From an uncultured Bacteroidales bacterium (lineage in GTDB: Bacteria > Bacteroidota > Bacteroidia > Bacteroidales > Muribaculaceae), in assembly GCA_900542185.1 (NCBI GenBank), contig UQMZ01000018.1, positions 1 through 64,000 on the forward strand: a stretch of 64,000 nt of DNA, read 5' to 3'. Numbering within the stretch: position 1 is the first letter of the stretch; every line of letters starts with the position of its first letter. Below the pieces are notes generated by a model. The model saw only the letters and a list, made by a program, of their open reading frames with translations. It searched no databases and had not been told where the DNA came from. Below, one piece after another: positions 17,955 through 25,745 of the stretch. A program made the translations under genes and the position numbers.

Positions 17955-18031
17955 GGCTGGGCTAATATTTTTTCAGAAAGTCCCATTCTGACTTTATTTT
18001 TTAACAATTCTACATCATTATGTGCTTTGAC

Positions 18032-18124
18032 CGGTGTCTTTTCGGTTAATTTATCCGCTCTCCTCGGTCACAGCCACGAGGCTGCTCCCTCTGAGACCGA
18101 ATAAATTACCTCGAAAATCCACCG
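18032..18124 (-). other. Right 93-nt imperfect hairpin of the element
   Basis: CGGTG (18032-18036) pairs with CACCG (18120-18124), TTTTC with GAAAA, and GG-TAATTTAT (18044-18054, one bulged T) with ATAAATTACC. Further in, TCGGTC (18064-18069) pairs with GACCGA, and CAGCC with GGCTG around an ACGA tetraloop. It abuts the right repeat and has the same length as the left hairpin, but a different sequence. Confidence 0.75.
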
Positions 18125-18157
18125 CCCTGACGTTAACAAATTTTGTGGGATGGGGTC
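18125..18157 (-). repeat. Right terminal inverted repeat of the element
   Basis: It is the exact reverse complement of 17829-17861 and begins directly after the stop codon (18160-18158) of the ene-reductase gene, whose TAA is one copy of the target duplication. Confidence 0.95.
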
Positions 18158-19381
18158 TTAGCCATTGCGTTCCTTGATTTTCTCTATCTCGCGCTGGATG
18201 CGCGGAGGCAGATCCTTGCAATATTTGTGACAGGCCATTTCCTTGCTGTACATACGCGCTATGCAGTAGTTTACATGCTCGCAGCCGCAATTGTGGTTAT
18301 CCTCGCTCTGACGCATTTTGTTCACGAAGTCAGGCTCGGTCAGCAACGCGCGGCCCATCTGTACGAAATCGAATCCCTCGTCGTCCAGCACCTTGTTGGC
18401 GCCGTCGCGGTCCACCACGCCGCCCACATATATCAGCGGTAGCTTCAGTTCCTTGCGGAACAGGCGCGCGTCGTCCAGGAAATAGAGGTCCTTGAACGGC
18501 ACCGTCGGTATCATATACTTGCCCACCATCCTGACGCCATATTTCAGCCACAGCTGCTTCATATAGTATGTCATGGTATATATGGGCATCTCGCCGCGCA
18601 TCACGTACATGGGCGCCTTGCTCACGAATCCGCCGGACAGTACCATTCCGTGCACTCCGGCACGTTCTATCTCCCTGGCCACGGTCAGGCAGTCGTCTAT
18701 CTCCAGACCTCCCTTGAAGCCGTCGCGCATGTTGGTCTTCACTATCACGCCCATGTCCGAGCCGGCATGTTTCATCACCTGCTCCAGACACATATTCATG
18801 AACCGCATTCGGTTCTGCAGCGAACCTCCGAACCCGTCGCGACGGCGGTTGGTGTATGGCGACAGGAACTGCGATATCAGGTACCCGTGTCCGGCATGCA
18901 CCTCCACGCAGTCGAAACCGGCGTCGCGCGCGGTGTCCACGGCCTCGCCGAACTGACGTGCCAGCGTCACCAGCTCGTCCTCGCGCAGACCGCGGCAGAA
19001 TGTAGGGGAATATAGGTTGAATCCTGTTGAGGCGCCCACGGGTGTGCAGCCGGCCGTGGAGCGGTGCGTCATGTTGCCGCAGTGTCCTATCTGTATGCTG
19101 GCCTTGGCTCCCTCGGCGTGGATGTCGTCGGTGATCTTGCGCAGTTCGGGCACTATTTCGGGACGGAGCCACAGTTGCGTCTTGAACGACAGCGCCGACT
19201 CACAGATGCCGGCGTATGCCAGCGTGGTCATTCCCACTCCGCCGCGGGCCACCGATACATGGTAGTCTCTGAGTTGCTGCGTCGGGCCGTTGTCGCGGCC
19301 CATGCCTTCGAACGCTGCGGAACGGATGGTGCGGTTCCTCAGCTCCACCGGCCCAAGCCGGCCTGCTGTGAATAGTTTCAT
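18158..19381 (-). CDS. NADH:flavin oxidoreductase / ene-reductase, probable 5-beta-reductase
   Basis: This 407-residue old-yellow-enzyme family protein reduces an activated C=C bond using FMN. It starts FTAGRLGPVELRNRTIRSA, has QIGHCGNMTH around residue 97, and EVHAGHGYLISQFLSPYTNR around 170 with the H-x2-H-type active-site histidine. A cysteine cluster (NCGCEHVNYCIARMYSKEM, then ACHKYC) near the C-terminus could bind an iron-sulfur centre. It lacks the second flavin domain of the 640-residue BaiCD type. It lies 16 bases downstream of a steroid 5-alpha-reductase gene, which suggests it reduces 3-oxo-delta4 steroids or bile acids to the 5-beta form. Its stop codon is part of the target duplication of the inserted element. 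Confidence 0.85.
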   Translation of the reverse strand: MKLFTAGRLGPVELRNRTIRSAAFEGMGRDNGPTQQLRDYHVSVARGGVGMTTLAYAGICESALSFKTQLWLRPEIVPELRKITDDIHAEGAKASIQIGHCGNMTHRSTAGCTPVGASTGFNLYSPTFCRGLREDELVTLARQFGEAVDTARDAGFDCVEVHAGHGYLISQFLSPYTNRRRDGFGGSLQNRMRFMNMCLEQVMKHAGSDMGVIVKTNMRDGFKGGLEIDDCLTVAREIERAGVHGMVLSGGFVSKAPMYVMRGEMPIYTMTYYMKQLWLKYGVRMVGKYMIPTVPFKDLYFLDDARLFRKELKLPLIYVGGVVDRDGANKVLDDEGFDFVQMGRALLTEPDFVNKMRQSEDNHNCGCEHVNYCIARMYSKEMACHKYCKDLPPRIQREIEKIKERNG

Positions 19382-19397
19382 GATCAGTATGTATTGA

Positions 19398-20177
19398 TCA
19401 GTATATATACGGTATGATGTAACGCCGCTTCAGATTGCGGTATTCATCTCCGAATTCCTTAATGTATCTCTTATGCAGCGACACCGCTCTGGGCGCCAGG
19501 TTGGCGAACGTCCATATCGCGAACGTCAGTCCTCCAAGCGACCACGACAATATGGCATAGCCTGTCCACTCGGTCAGTTCTCCGAAATAATTGGCTCCGG
19601 TCACAAACCTGAACATGCCGCCGCGCGGTATGTAATGCTTTGTGTCGCCGGGCTTTCTGAGGTGCCGTATGATATAATCCGATGATATGTTTATCCACAT
19701 TCCCGCCAGAAATATCAGCGTTCCCAGTATGAACAGCGGGCTATACAGCCACGATACCGGATACGAGCCTTCCGGACTGACATAGAAGAACCAGCCGCCT
19801 ATCAGGTAACAGTTTATAGTGTTGAATATCACGCCCATCAGAATTATGATCCAGGGCATGCGGTTCTTTCCTCTGATCAGCATCGGGAATATGAACGAAC
19901 GTTGGAAATAATGGAGTTCGAACAGCAGGGCCATTACCACAAGCGCCGGCTCTCCCCTGCGCGAGCTACACAGCCACAGCAGCAGCATCACTATAAAGGC
20001 CGGTGCCTCCATTATGATCCAGCCTACCTTATTGTTGATGGCCGGTCCCCATTTCGATGTGTATGCCACGCCATAGCCTGCCGTGATCCGGTGCAGGCCT
20101 ATGAACACCACCGCGGCCATCGCGATCATCACCGCGCAGACCGTGTTGTAGAAATCGGGCTGAAATAGCGCATACAT
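19398..20177 (-). CDS. 3-oxo-5-alpha-steroid 4-dehydrogenase (SRD5A-like 5-alpha-reductase)
   Basis: This 259-residue membrane protein with about seven helices reduces the C4-C5 double bond of 3-oxo-delta4 steroids with NADPH. Its second half contains INISSDYIIRHLRKPGDT, YIPRGGMFRFVTGANYFGE and EWTGYAILSW. From memory these align nearly residue for residue with human SRD5A1 (LRKPGDT, IPRGGLF, NYFGE). It ends RRYIIPYIY as that family does. It is first gene of the operon. The predicted -7 box ends only four bases before the ATG, so the mRNA is probably leaderless. In gut Bacteroidales such enzymes are known to act on bile acids. Confidence 0.9.
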   Translation of the reverse strand: MYALFQPDFYNTVCAVMIAMAAVVFIGLHRITAGYGVAYTSKWGPAINNKVGWIIMEAPAFIVMLLLWLCSSRRGEPALVVMALLFELHYFQRSFIFPMLIRGKNRMPWIIILMGVIFNTINCYLIGGWFFYVSPEGSYPVSWLYSPLFILGTLIFLAGMWINISSDYIIRHLRKPGDTKHYIPRGGMFRFVTGANYFGELTEWTGYAILSWSLGGLTFAIWTFANLAPRAVSLHKRYIKEFGDEYRNLKRRYIIPYIY

Positions 20178-20181
20178 GCCA

Positions 20182-20213
20182 CAAAGTTAATTTAAAATAC
20201 TTGAACGGCCAAA
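20182..20213 (-). promoter_or_regulatory. Predicted promoter of the steroid-reductase operon
   Basis: On the minus strand TTTG (20213-20210), 20 bases, then TAACTTTG (20189-20182) match the consensus. The ATG at 20177 follows after four bases (TGGC), which puts it at or next to the expected +1. Confidence 0.7.
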
Positions 20214-20260
20214 AAATTCGTCATTTTGCACCTCAGACTGTTCTTTTTGACGCATTTTTG

Positions 20261-23200
20261 TCATGACAACGGAGCCATCGCTCCGCGGAGTCGTTCCGGC
20301 AGATGCTTCCTATAGCGGCGCCACGCGGCCTTGCGTCGTTCGGCACGCCTGAGATTGTATAATCCCCGTGCACGCAACTCGGTGGCCTGTGGATCTGTCA
20401 GATGCGTCGCCAGTTCAAGCTGAAGCCGCCCCAACTCGTGCCGGGTGTCCTTCACGACGTCGCCGTCAGCCACAAAGGGATAGGACAGAGGATGGTCTCC
20501 CATCAATACGTCGGCCTTATACAGAGTCGTATATGCATCTTTGAATTTTCCTTCCGACAGCATGATGCGGGCAGCCTTTATCAACGCCGCACGAAACTGA
20601 CCGACCATTCGGGCCGGTGTCGCGTCCATGTACACGTTCCGGTCCGTCGCATTGGGAGCTTCGGCAACATTCACTCCGCGCATCAACTCCGCGTGCCCTG
20701 CCGCCTCCGTCATCCTCCCGAACCTATTACCCGTCAGCGACTGCGTCAGCATCGCACTGTCCAGATGCAGAAGCGCCGGCTTTCTGGCAGCTGCAAACCA
20801 ATATATAGGCCGGTCCCCGGCATTCGCCAGCATGTCGAACATTATGAGCTGAGCAAAACGGACGTTGCGCCCCGCACCGGTTTCCGAAAGCTTTCTCATG
20901 TCAAACACCGTGTCGCGGTCCATTCCGGGCACACGCATCAGCGCATACCGGGCCGGGAACTCAGGTATTGATCCTGCCTCTCCTGAATCCTTAAGCCGTT
21001 GCAGCTGTTCGTTTGCGGCCAAGGTATCTCCGTTGTCTCTTATCCGGGCTTGTGTGAATGCGTCATAGATTATGTCCCCGCGTTTCAGGGTGGTATTGAC
21101 TGGTTTCGATTCACGCCACTGTCGCATCATGTTGGCGGCATAGCCGGGCAATCCGAGATACGACAGGTTCACCACCCGCACGTCCGTTCGTATTCCCTCT
21201 ACTTCCTGGGCGTACCACAACGGGAAAGTGAAGTTGTCGCCGTCCACGAATATCACGGCATCCCTGTCAAGCGATTCCAGCGTGATGCGTGCTATTGTGG
21301 CGGCGGCGCGACGTCCGCTGCGGTCATGGTCGTCCCAATTCTCGGTACACATCCACGCCGGCACCATCAGCGTGAACGCGAAAGCCCAGGGAGTCCTGAA
21401 CATCCGCGCCACCCACAGCGCTCCGTAACCAATCCATATCGAGTACGCCCAGAACGACCCTAAGAACGAGTAATCGCGCTCCCTCGGCTCGCCGGGGCTC
21501 TGGTTCAGATATATCACTATGGCAATGCCAGTCATCACGAACAGCAGCGACGACACGGCCGCAACCTGTCGGCCGCGATGGCCCGAACGCAGCAGCCATA
21601 TCAGGCCCAAGATGCCAAGCAGCAACGGTATGCCGAAATAACGGTTGCGTCCCGGATTGGCAGATCCGGCCTCCGCCGGCAGGTAGTCCTCTGCGCCGAG
21701 CATAACATTGTCAATAGAGTCTATGCCGAATATGAAATTGCCGTGCTGCACTTCGCCCTGGGAGGGTATGTCGTTCTGTCGGCCCGCGAAGTTCCACATC
21801 AGATAGCGGAAGTACATGTATCCTATCTGATATGTGCCTAACATGCGCAGATGCTGTGCGGCGGTAGGTTTGTACGAAGTCTTGTGGACTCTGTTTCCGG
21901 CAGCGTCCATCATCGGCACCGGATTGCCGAGTGTATCCAGAGCCTCCGACACCTCCACACGACGCATGTTCGATGTGTCCATTCCCACCCAGTCGGCGAA
22001 CGACGCTATGTCAACTGGGTTGCGGCTCGTGATGCGCGGCAGGAAGCTGTTGAGTTCCGGCGTATAGATGTTTTTCAGAGAATAGCCCTTGACAATATAT
22101 CCGGGCTTTCCGGACGCAATAAGCCGTGCGTTGGCCGCTGAATCCTCCGGCAGAAGTCGGCCGCGCGTCGTGTTCATCCGGGCACCCGGTTCGTATGGCA
22201 TCAGCAGTTTATGTTTCTTTTCGATGGCATATTTCACATACTCCGGACGTGTGGCGCCGGGCTTCCATTCCTCCTGGAACAGAGGCTTGCTGTAAGGCGT
22301 ATATCCGTAGAACAGCGGCGCGGCGCCATATTGCTCGCGTGCCTGATACCGCGCGAACGAGAATGGTTCGCCGGGCATCGCCGAGTTGGCCGGCGACGGT
22401 ATGCCGCCGCGTATCGGCACCAACGCGTATGCACCGTAGCCTATCAGGAACAGGCTGGCCATCCAGAAGGCGAGGTTGAAGCGACGTAAGCCCGTTTTTA
22501 GTGTCACGGCCATGCCTGCCACTATCAATATACCGAGCAACAGCACGAACGCCACCACACCTGACAGCATCGGCATACCGAGCCTGTTGACAAACAGCAG
22601 TTCGAGCCAGGCCGCGGCCGAAATGCTTTTGGGCATTATCACTATCAGTATCACCCCGACGCACAGCGCGCCGAGCACCACTATCAGCAACAGCTTCGTG
22701 AAGCTGCGGATGCCGCGCTTCATGCCCCATATCAGAGACAATGCGGGAATAGCTAACAGATTCAGCTGATGCACGCCTATGCTGAGTCCGAATACGTAGG
22801 CCAACAACACCAACAGCCGGTTGGCGGCGAGGTTGTCGGCGGTGAACATCCATTTCACCATCAGCCATACGGTAAGCGCCGTGAAGAATATAGACATGGC
22901 GTAGACCTCGGCTTCCACGGCCGAATACCATGAGGAGTCGCACCATCCGAAACACAGCGCCCCCACCGCAGCCGTGCCGGCGGCTCCCCATACAGGACAT
23001 ACACCCGACTCCTTACGTCGCCTCAGCAGCCACAACGTCACCTTATACAGCACCGAGGCGAGCAACATCCCGGCCAGGGCGGTGAACAGTCCGCTGGACA
23101 GGTTCACGGCGTATGCGGCATGTTCCGGTCCGGACAGCAGCGTGACTATGTGCTCCACCAGCATCCACACCGGATTGCCCGGCGGATGGCCTATCTCCAG

Positions 23201-23374
23201 CAGATATGCGGCCGACACATATTCCGGGCAATCCCAGTAGCTGACGCTGTCGGGAGTGGTGAGCCAATACGTGGCGAGCAGCAGCATGAACACCACGCCG
23301 CACACCAGGCGGTGTACACGCCTTTCTATCACGGATTCAACATCCATTGACTGATTCACTGTTAACTGATTCAC
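20261..23374 (-). CDS. DUF2723 membrane protein (GT117-type glycosyltransferase)
   Basis: This 1037-residue protein has a large N-terminal membrane domain. The first helix is followed by YWDCPEYVSAAYLLEIGHPPGNP at about residues 46-68, the acidic loop signature of this GT-C-fold family, related to protein O-mannosyltransferases and TMEM260. About a dozen helices follow to residue 650. The C-terminal part (FVDGDNFTFPLWYAQEVEGI, then VRVVNLSYLG) is the soluble domain of the family. It would transfer a sugar from a lipid carrier on the periplasmic side. The GTG at 23374 overlaps the stop of the upstream GT4 gene (GTGA); an ATG at 23347 is the alternative start. Confidence 0.85.
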   Translation of the reverse strand: MNQLTVNQSMDVESVIERRVHRLVCGVVFMLLLATYWLTTPDSVSYWDCPEYVSAAYLLEIGHPPGNPVWMLVEHIVTLLSGPEHAAYAVNLSSGLFTALAGMLLASVLYKVTLWLLRRRKESGVCPVWGAAGTAAVGALCFGWCDSSWYSAVEAEVYAMSIFFTALTVWLMVKWMFTADNLAANRLLVLLAYVFGLSIGVHQLNLLAIPALSLIWGMKRGIRSFTKLLLIVVLGALCVGVILIVIMPKSISAAAWLELLFVNRLGMPMLSGVVAFVLLLGILIVAGMAVTLKTGLRRFNLAFWMASLFLIGYGAYALVPIRGGIPSPANSAMPGEPFSFARYQAREQYGAAPLFYGYTPYSKPLFQEEWKPGATRPEYVKYAIEKKHKLLMPYEPGARMNTTRGRLLPEDSAANARLIASGKPGYIVKGYSLKNIYTPELNSFLPRITSRNPVDIASFADWVGMDTSNMRRVEVSEALDTLGNPVPMMDAAGNRVHKTSYKPTAAQHLRMLGTYQIGYMYFRYLMWNFAGRQNDIPSQGEVQHGNFIFGIDSIDNVMLGAEDYLPAEAGSANPGRNRYFGIPLLLGILGLIWLLRSGHRGRQVAAVSSLLFVMTGIAIVIYLNQSPGEPRERDYSFLGSFWAYSIWIGYGALWVARMFRTPWAFAFTLMVPAWMCTENWDDHDRSGRRAAATIARITLESLDRDAVIFVDGDNFTFPLWYAQEVEGIRTDVRVVNLSYLGLPGYAANMMRQWRESKPVNTTLKRGDIIYDAFTQARIRDNGDTLAANEQLQRLKDSGEAGSIPEFPARYALMRVPGMDRDTVFDMRKLSETGAGRNVRFAQLIMFDMLANAGDRPIYWFAAARKPALLHLDSAMLTQSLTGNRFGRMTEAAGHAELMRGVNVAEAPNATDRNVYMDATPARMVGQFRAALIKAARIMLSEGKFKDAYTTLYKADVLMGDHPLSYPFVADGDVVKDTRHELGRLQLELATHLTDPQATELRARGLYNLRRAERRKAAWRRYRKHLPERLRGAMAPLS

Positions 23375-24468
23375 TGATTGTCATCGACAAATTTACTGTA
23401 AATACGGTCCAGTTCCTCTATGAACTTATTCCAGTCCTGATTTTCCTCATATCTCTGACGCGAGGCGTTACCCATCTCGAGACGCAGCTGCGGGTCTTCC
23501 GCCAGTCGCTGCATTGCGTCGGCCAATCGTGACGAGTCGTTGGGAGGCGCGAACAATGCCGTCACGCCGTCGGTCAGGTATTCCGACTGTGCGCCGTTGG
23601 GCACGCATACCTGCGGACGCCCGCAGGCCATGTACCGCAGGCTCTCCAGCCCGAAGGCCTCGCGGCGCACCGACGGCTGGACACCGAAGTGACTCTCACC
23701 TATCAGCAGCAGTATGTCGCCCGGCGGTATGATCCAGTCTATCTTGTCCATCACTCCCCGGGTTATGGCTCGGCGCCGCAGGTCGTCGATATAGTCCGGG
23801 TCGCCGTAGCCGGCTATGCGCAGGCGCAGCTTTATCCCGCGCCGGGTCAGCACCGACAGGGCGTCTATCACGTTCTCCAGGCCCTTGCCTTCCACGATGG
23901 TACCGTGGCACAGGGCCGTTACGGGACCCCGCGCCGGTTCGGCCGACGGCTTCACGTCGTCGAGGTTCACGCTGTCGTGCAGCATGTACATGCGGTCGGC
24001 CGGTATGGGCACTCTGTTGTCGCGCCATGTGGACAGGAATGTGTCCTTGGCCGTCTGCGACACGAAGATATGAGCGTTGATTTTATTGTACAGACGTCGG
24101 AACAGCCATGTGTCGCGACCGGGCGCCACCGTGTGGCACGTGGCCACCACCAACACGTCGGGGCGACACACCAATCTTTTGGCTGCCAACACAGTGAAAG
24201 CGTCGCAATACCGGTGCACATGCACTATCGTCCCTTTGGCGCATTCCTTCAGCATTCGGCCCATGCCCCAGATGGAGCCCATGTCGGTGTATCCTCCGAA
24301 CAGAATGTGGCGCAGCGGGATGCCGCAGGCGGCGAAGTGGGAGTCAACGGCCTTCGCGTCGCGGGTCACGGCCGTCACGGCCCACCCCAACGTATGATAA
24401 TGACCGCAGATGTCGAGCGCATATTGCTCGACACCTCCCCATTTCGTCGATGAGACGATATGTATCAG
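23371..24468 (-). CDS. GT4-family glycosyltransferase with unconventional start
   Basis: This GT-B enzyme shows ATCHTVAPGRDTWL, LCHGTIVEGKGLENVIDAL (donor-side loop) and QPSVRREAFGLESLRYMACG, the E-x7-E motif of GT4. The conserved N-terminus, IHIVSSTKWGGVEQYALDI, is encoded from about 24465. In that frame there is no ATG, GTG or TTG before the stop TAG at 24492-24490. Candidate starts are CTG at 24468 (used here), ACG at 24480 or ATA at 24486. A TTG at 24390 would delete the first Rossmann strand. It is coupled to the DUF2723 gene by a GTGA overlap, and the pair probably builds or attaches a glycan. Confidence 0.8.
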   Translation of the reverse strand: MIHIVSSTKWGGVEQYALDICGHYHTLGWAVTAVTRDAKAVDSHFAACGIPLRHILFGGYTDMGSIWGMGRMLKECAKGTIVHVHRYCDAFTVLAAKRLVCRPDVLVVATCHTVAPGRDTWLFRRLYNKINAHIFVSQTAKDTFLSTWRDNRVPIPADRMYMLHDSVNLDDVKPSAEPARGPVTALCHGTIVEGKGLENVIDALSVLTRRGIKLRLRIAGYGDPDYIDDLRRRAITRGVMDKIDWIIPPGDILLLIGESHFGVQPSVRREAFGLESLRYMACGRPQVCVPNGAQSEYLTDGVTALFAPPNDSSRLADAMQRLAEDPQLRLEMGNASRQRYEENQDWNKFIEELDRIYSKFVDDNQ

Positions 24469-24492
24469 CTGTCGTTTCGTTTCTATCTGCTA

Positions 24493-25611
24493 TCAGTTGG
24501 TTGTAGAGAGCATCACCCGGATGTCCACACTGGGCATCGCCGTATACGACCCTATCAGTTTGTCCACCAGCTTGCCCCGGTATGTCACCATGCCGTTCTG
24601 CACACCGGCCGTCGTGGCCACCATGCCGTCCAGCCCCTCCTTGATCTTCATTTCCTCAAAGAAATTGATCAGCGGATTCGATATGGCCATGGCCACCGTC
24701 CGCGGCACGGACACCGAAGGATGCATCTCGTTCAGATCCAGGACATACACGTTATCCTTAAGCTGCGACGACAGCACCTGGGGGAACTTGAACTCGCGCG
24801 TGGTGCTTCCCAGTATGATCACGTCGGCGGTCTTGACACGGTTGGCGAGCACCCTGGGATGTATCGCCACGAGTTCCACCTGCGGCATCAGACTGGGCCG
24901 TATGGTTTCCAGAGCCGACACGTCGTTGTCCATTATCACGCACTTCGCGCCGTTGGCGGCGGCTGCGTTCGCCGCATGCACGCACGCGCTGCTGGAGCCT
25001 ATCACCATCACCTCGCAGGGATTCAGACCGGCCACGCCGGCCAGCAGCACACCCTTGCCGCCCCCCAAGTAGCTCAGCGCCTCCTCGGCATACATCACGG
25101 CCACGCGGCCGTCTATCTCGTCAAGGATATTGGCGAAAATCGGTATGTCGTGATGGGAATACATATTGTCCAGACATCCGGTGTCTATGTGCTGCGACAG
25201 CAACGCCTTGATGGACCCCGGCTCGAACAGGTCATGGCCCATCATGCACAACAATGCAGCGCCCTTGGTCATTTTCCTGACGTCCTTGGCGCGCAGGGGC
25301 ATGAATGACAGCACGACCGGTTGCTTCAGGGCCTCGTCGCGGGTCACTATCTTCACGCCGTATTCGGCGTACGCATCATCGCTGAAGCTGATGTCCACGC
25401 CGGCTCCCGCCTCCATCGACACCTGTATGCCCGACGACGTCAGCATGCCGCAGGCTTCGGGAGTAAGCAACAACCTGGTCTCGTCCGAGTCCGCGTAGTT
25501 GCCTACCATTCCAACACATATTCGCGAACGCGATCCTTTCTCAACCTGTTCTTCAAGTTGCGGCTCAAGTGCCGTGCAGGCACCGTCGTTCCCATTATTT
25601 GTCGTGCTCAT
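24493..25611 (-). CDS. Alanine dehydrogenase / transhydrogenase-like protein, divergent
   Basis: This 372-residue protein follows the layout of alanine dehydrogenase: an N-terminal domain with ETRLLLTPEACGMLTSSG and EAGAGVDISFSDDAY, then a Rossmann domain. Two functional landmarks are altered. The catalytic lysine segment (normally V-K-V-K-E-P) reads VVLSFMPL here, and the dinucleotide loop G-x-G-x2-G reads GSSSAC. It may therefore use a different substrate or be non-catalytic. NPLINFFEEMKIKEGLDG near the end is typical of Bacteroidota members. It has its own promoter at 25684-25715 and ends 25 bases before the first possible codon of the GT4 gene. Confidence 0.75.
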   Translation of the reverse strand: MSTTNNGNDGACTALEPQLEEQVEKGSRSRICVGMVGNYADSDETRLLLTPEACGMLTSSGIQVSMEAGAGVDISFSDDAYAEYGVKIVTRDEALKQPVVLSFMPLRAKDVRKMTKGAALLCMMGHDLFEPGSIKALLSQHIDTGCLDNMYSHHDIPIFANILDEIDGRVAVMYAEEALSYLGGGKGVLLAGVAGLNPCEVMVIGSSSACVHAANAAAANGAKCVIMDNDVSALETIRPSLMPQVELVAIHPRVLANRVKTADVIILGSTTREFKFPQVLSSQLKDNVYVLDLNEMHPSVSVPRTVAMAISNPLINFFEEMKIKEGLDGMVATTAGVQNGMVTYRGKLVDKLIGSYTAMPSVDIRVMLSTTN

Positions 25612-25683
25612 ATCTTTCAGTCTTTAGGGCTTTTCTTTAAGGCATTCCCATAAGCCTCGTCGTGTCAAGGCTTAGTACGGGAG

Positions 25684-25715
25684 CAAAATTAATATTTTTA
25701 ATCGTCACTTGCAAA
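25684..25715 (-). promoter_or_regulatory. Predicted promoter of the alanine dehydrogenase-like gene
   Basis: On the minus strand TTTG (25715-25712), 20 bases, TAATTTTG (25691-25684). The start codon is 72 bases downstream. Confidence 0.65.
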
Positions 25716-25745
25716 CGCACGTTCAAATTGCCGTCGAAAGAAATA

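Larger units (their letters stand above)
17829..18157. mobile_element. 329-bp MITE-like element with 33-bp terminal inverted repeats
   Basis: The element is bounded by perfect 33-bp inverted repeats beginning GACCCCATCC and is flanked by a 3-bp duplication (TTA at 17826-17828 and 18158-18160). Each repeat is followed inward by a hairpin of 93 bases (17862-17954 and 18032-18124), with a 77-base spacer between them. There is no transposase, so it would move in trans. A TTA target fits IS5/PIF-Harbinger-type transposases; that link is inference. It sits exactly at the former ATGGCTAA overlap of two genes of the steroid operon. No second copy was seen in this window. Confidence 0.85.

Noticed and set aside
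17862..18124. Retron msr-msd RNA or integron attC site
   Set aside because: There is no reverse transcriptase or integrase in the window, the terminal repeats are much longer than those of such RNAs, and no attC core pair frames a short hairpin.
17828..18158. Invertible promoter (phase-variable switch) bounded by inverted repeats
   Set aside because: The flanking TTA duplication and the clean restoration of an ATGGCTAA gene overlap on removal point to insertion. No good promoter was found inside in either direction, and no recombinase gene is near. Inversion cannot be fully excluded.
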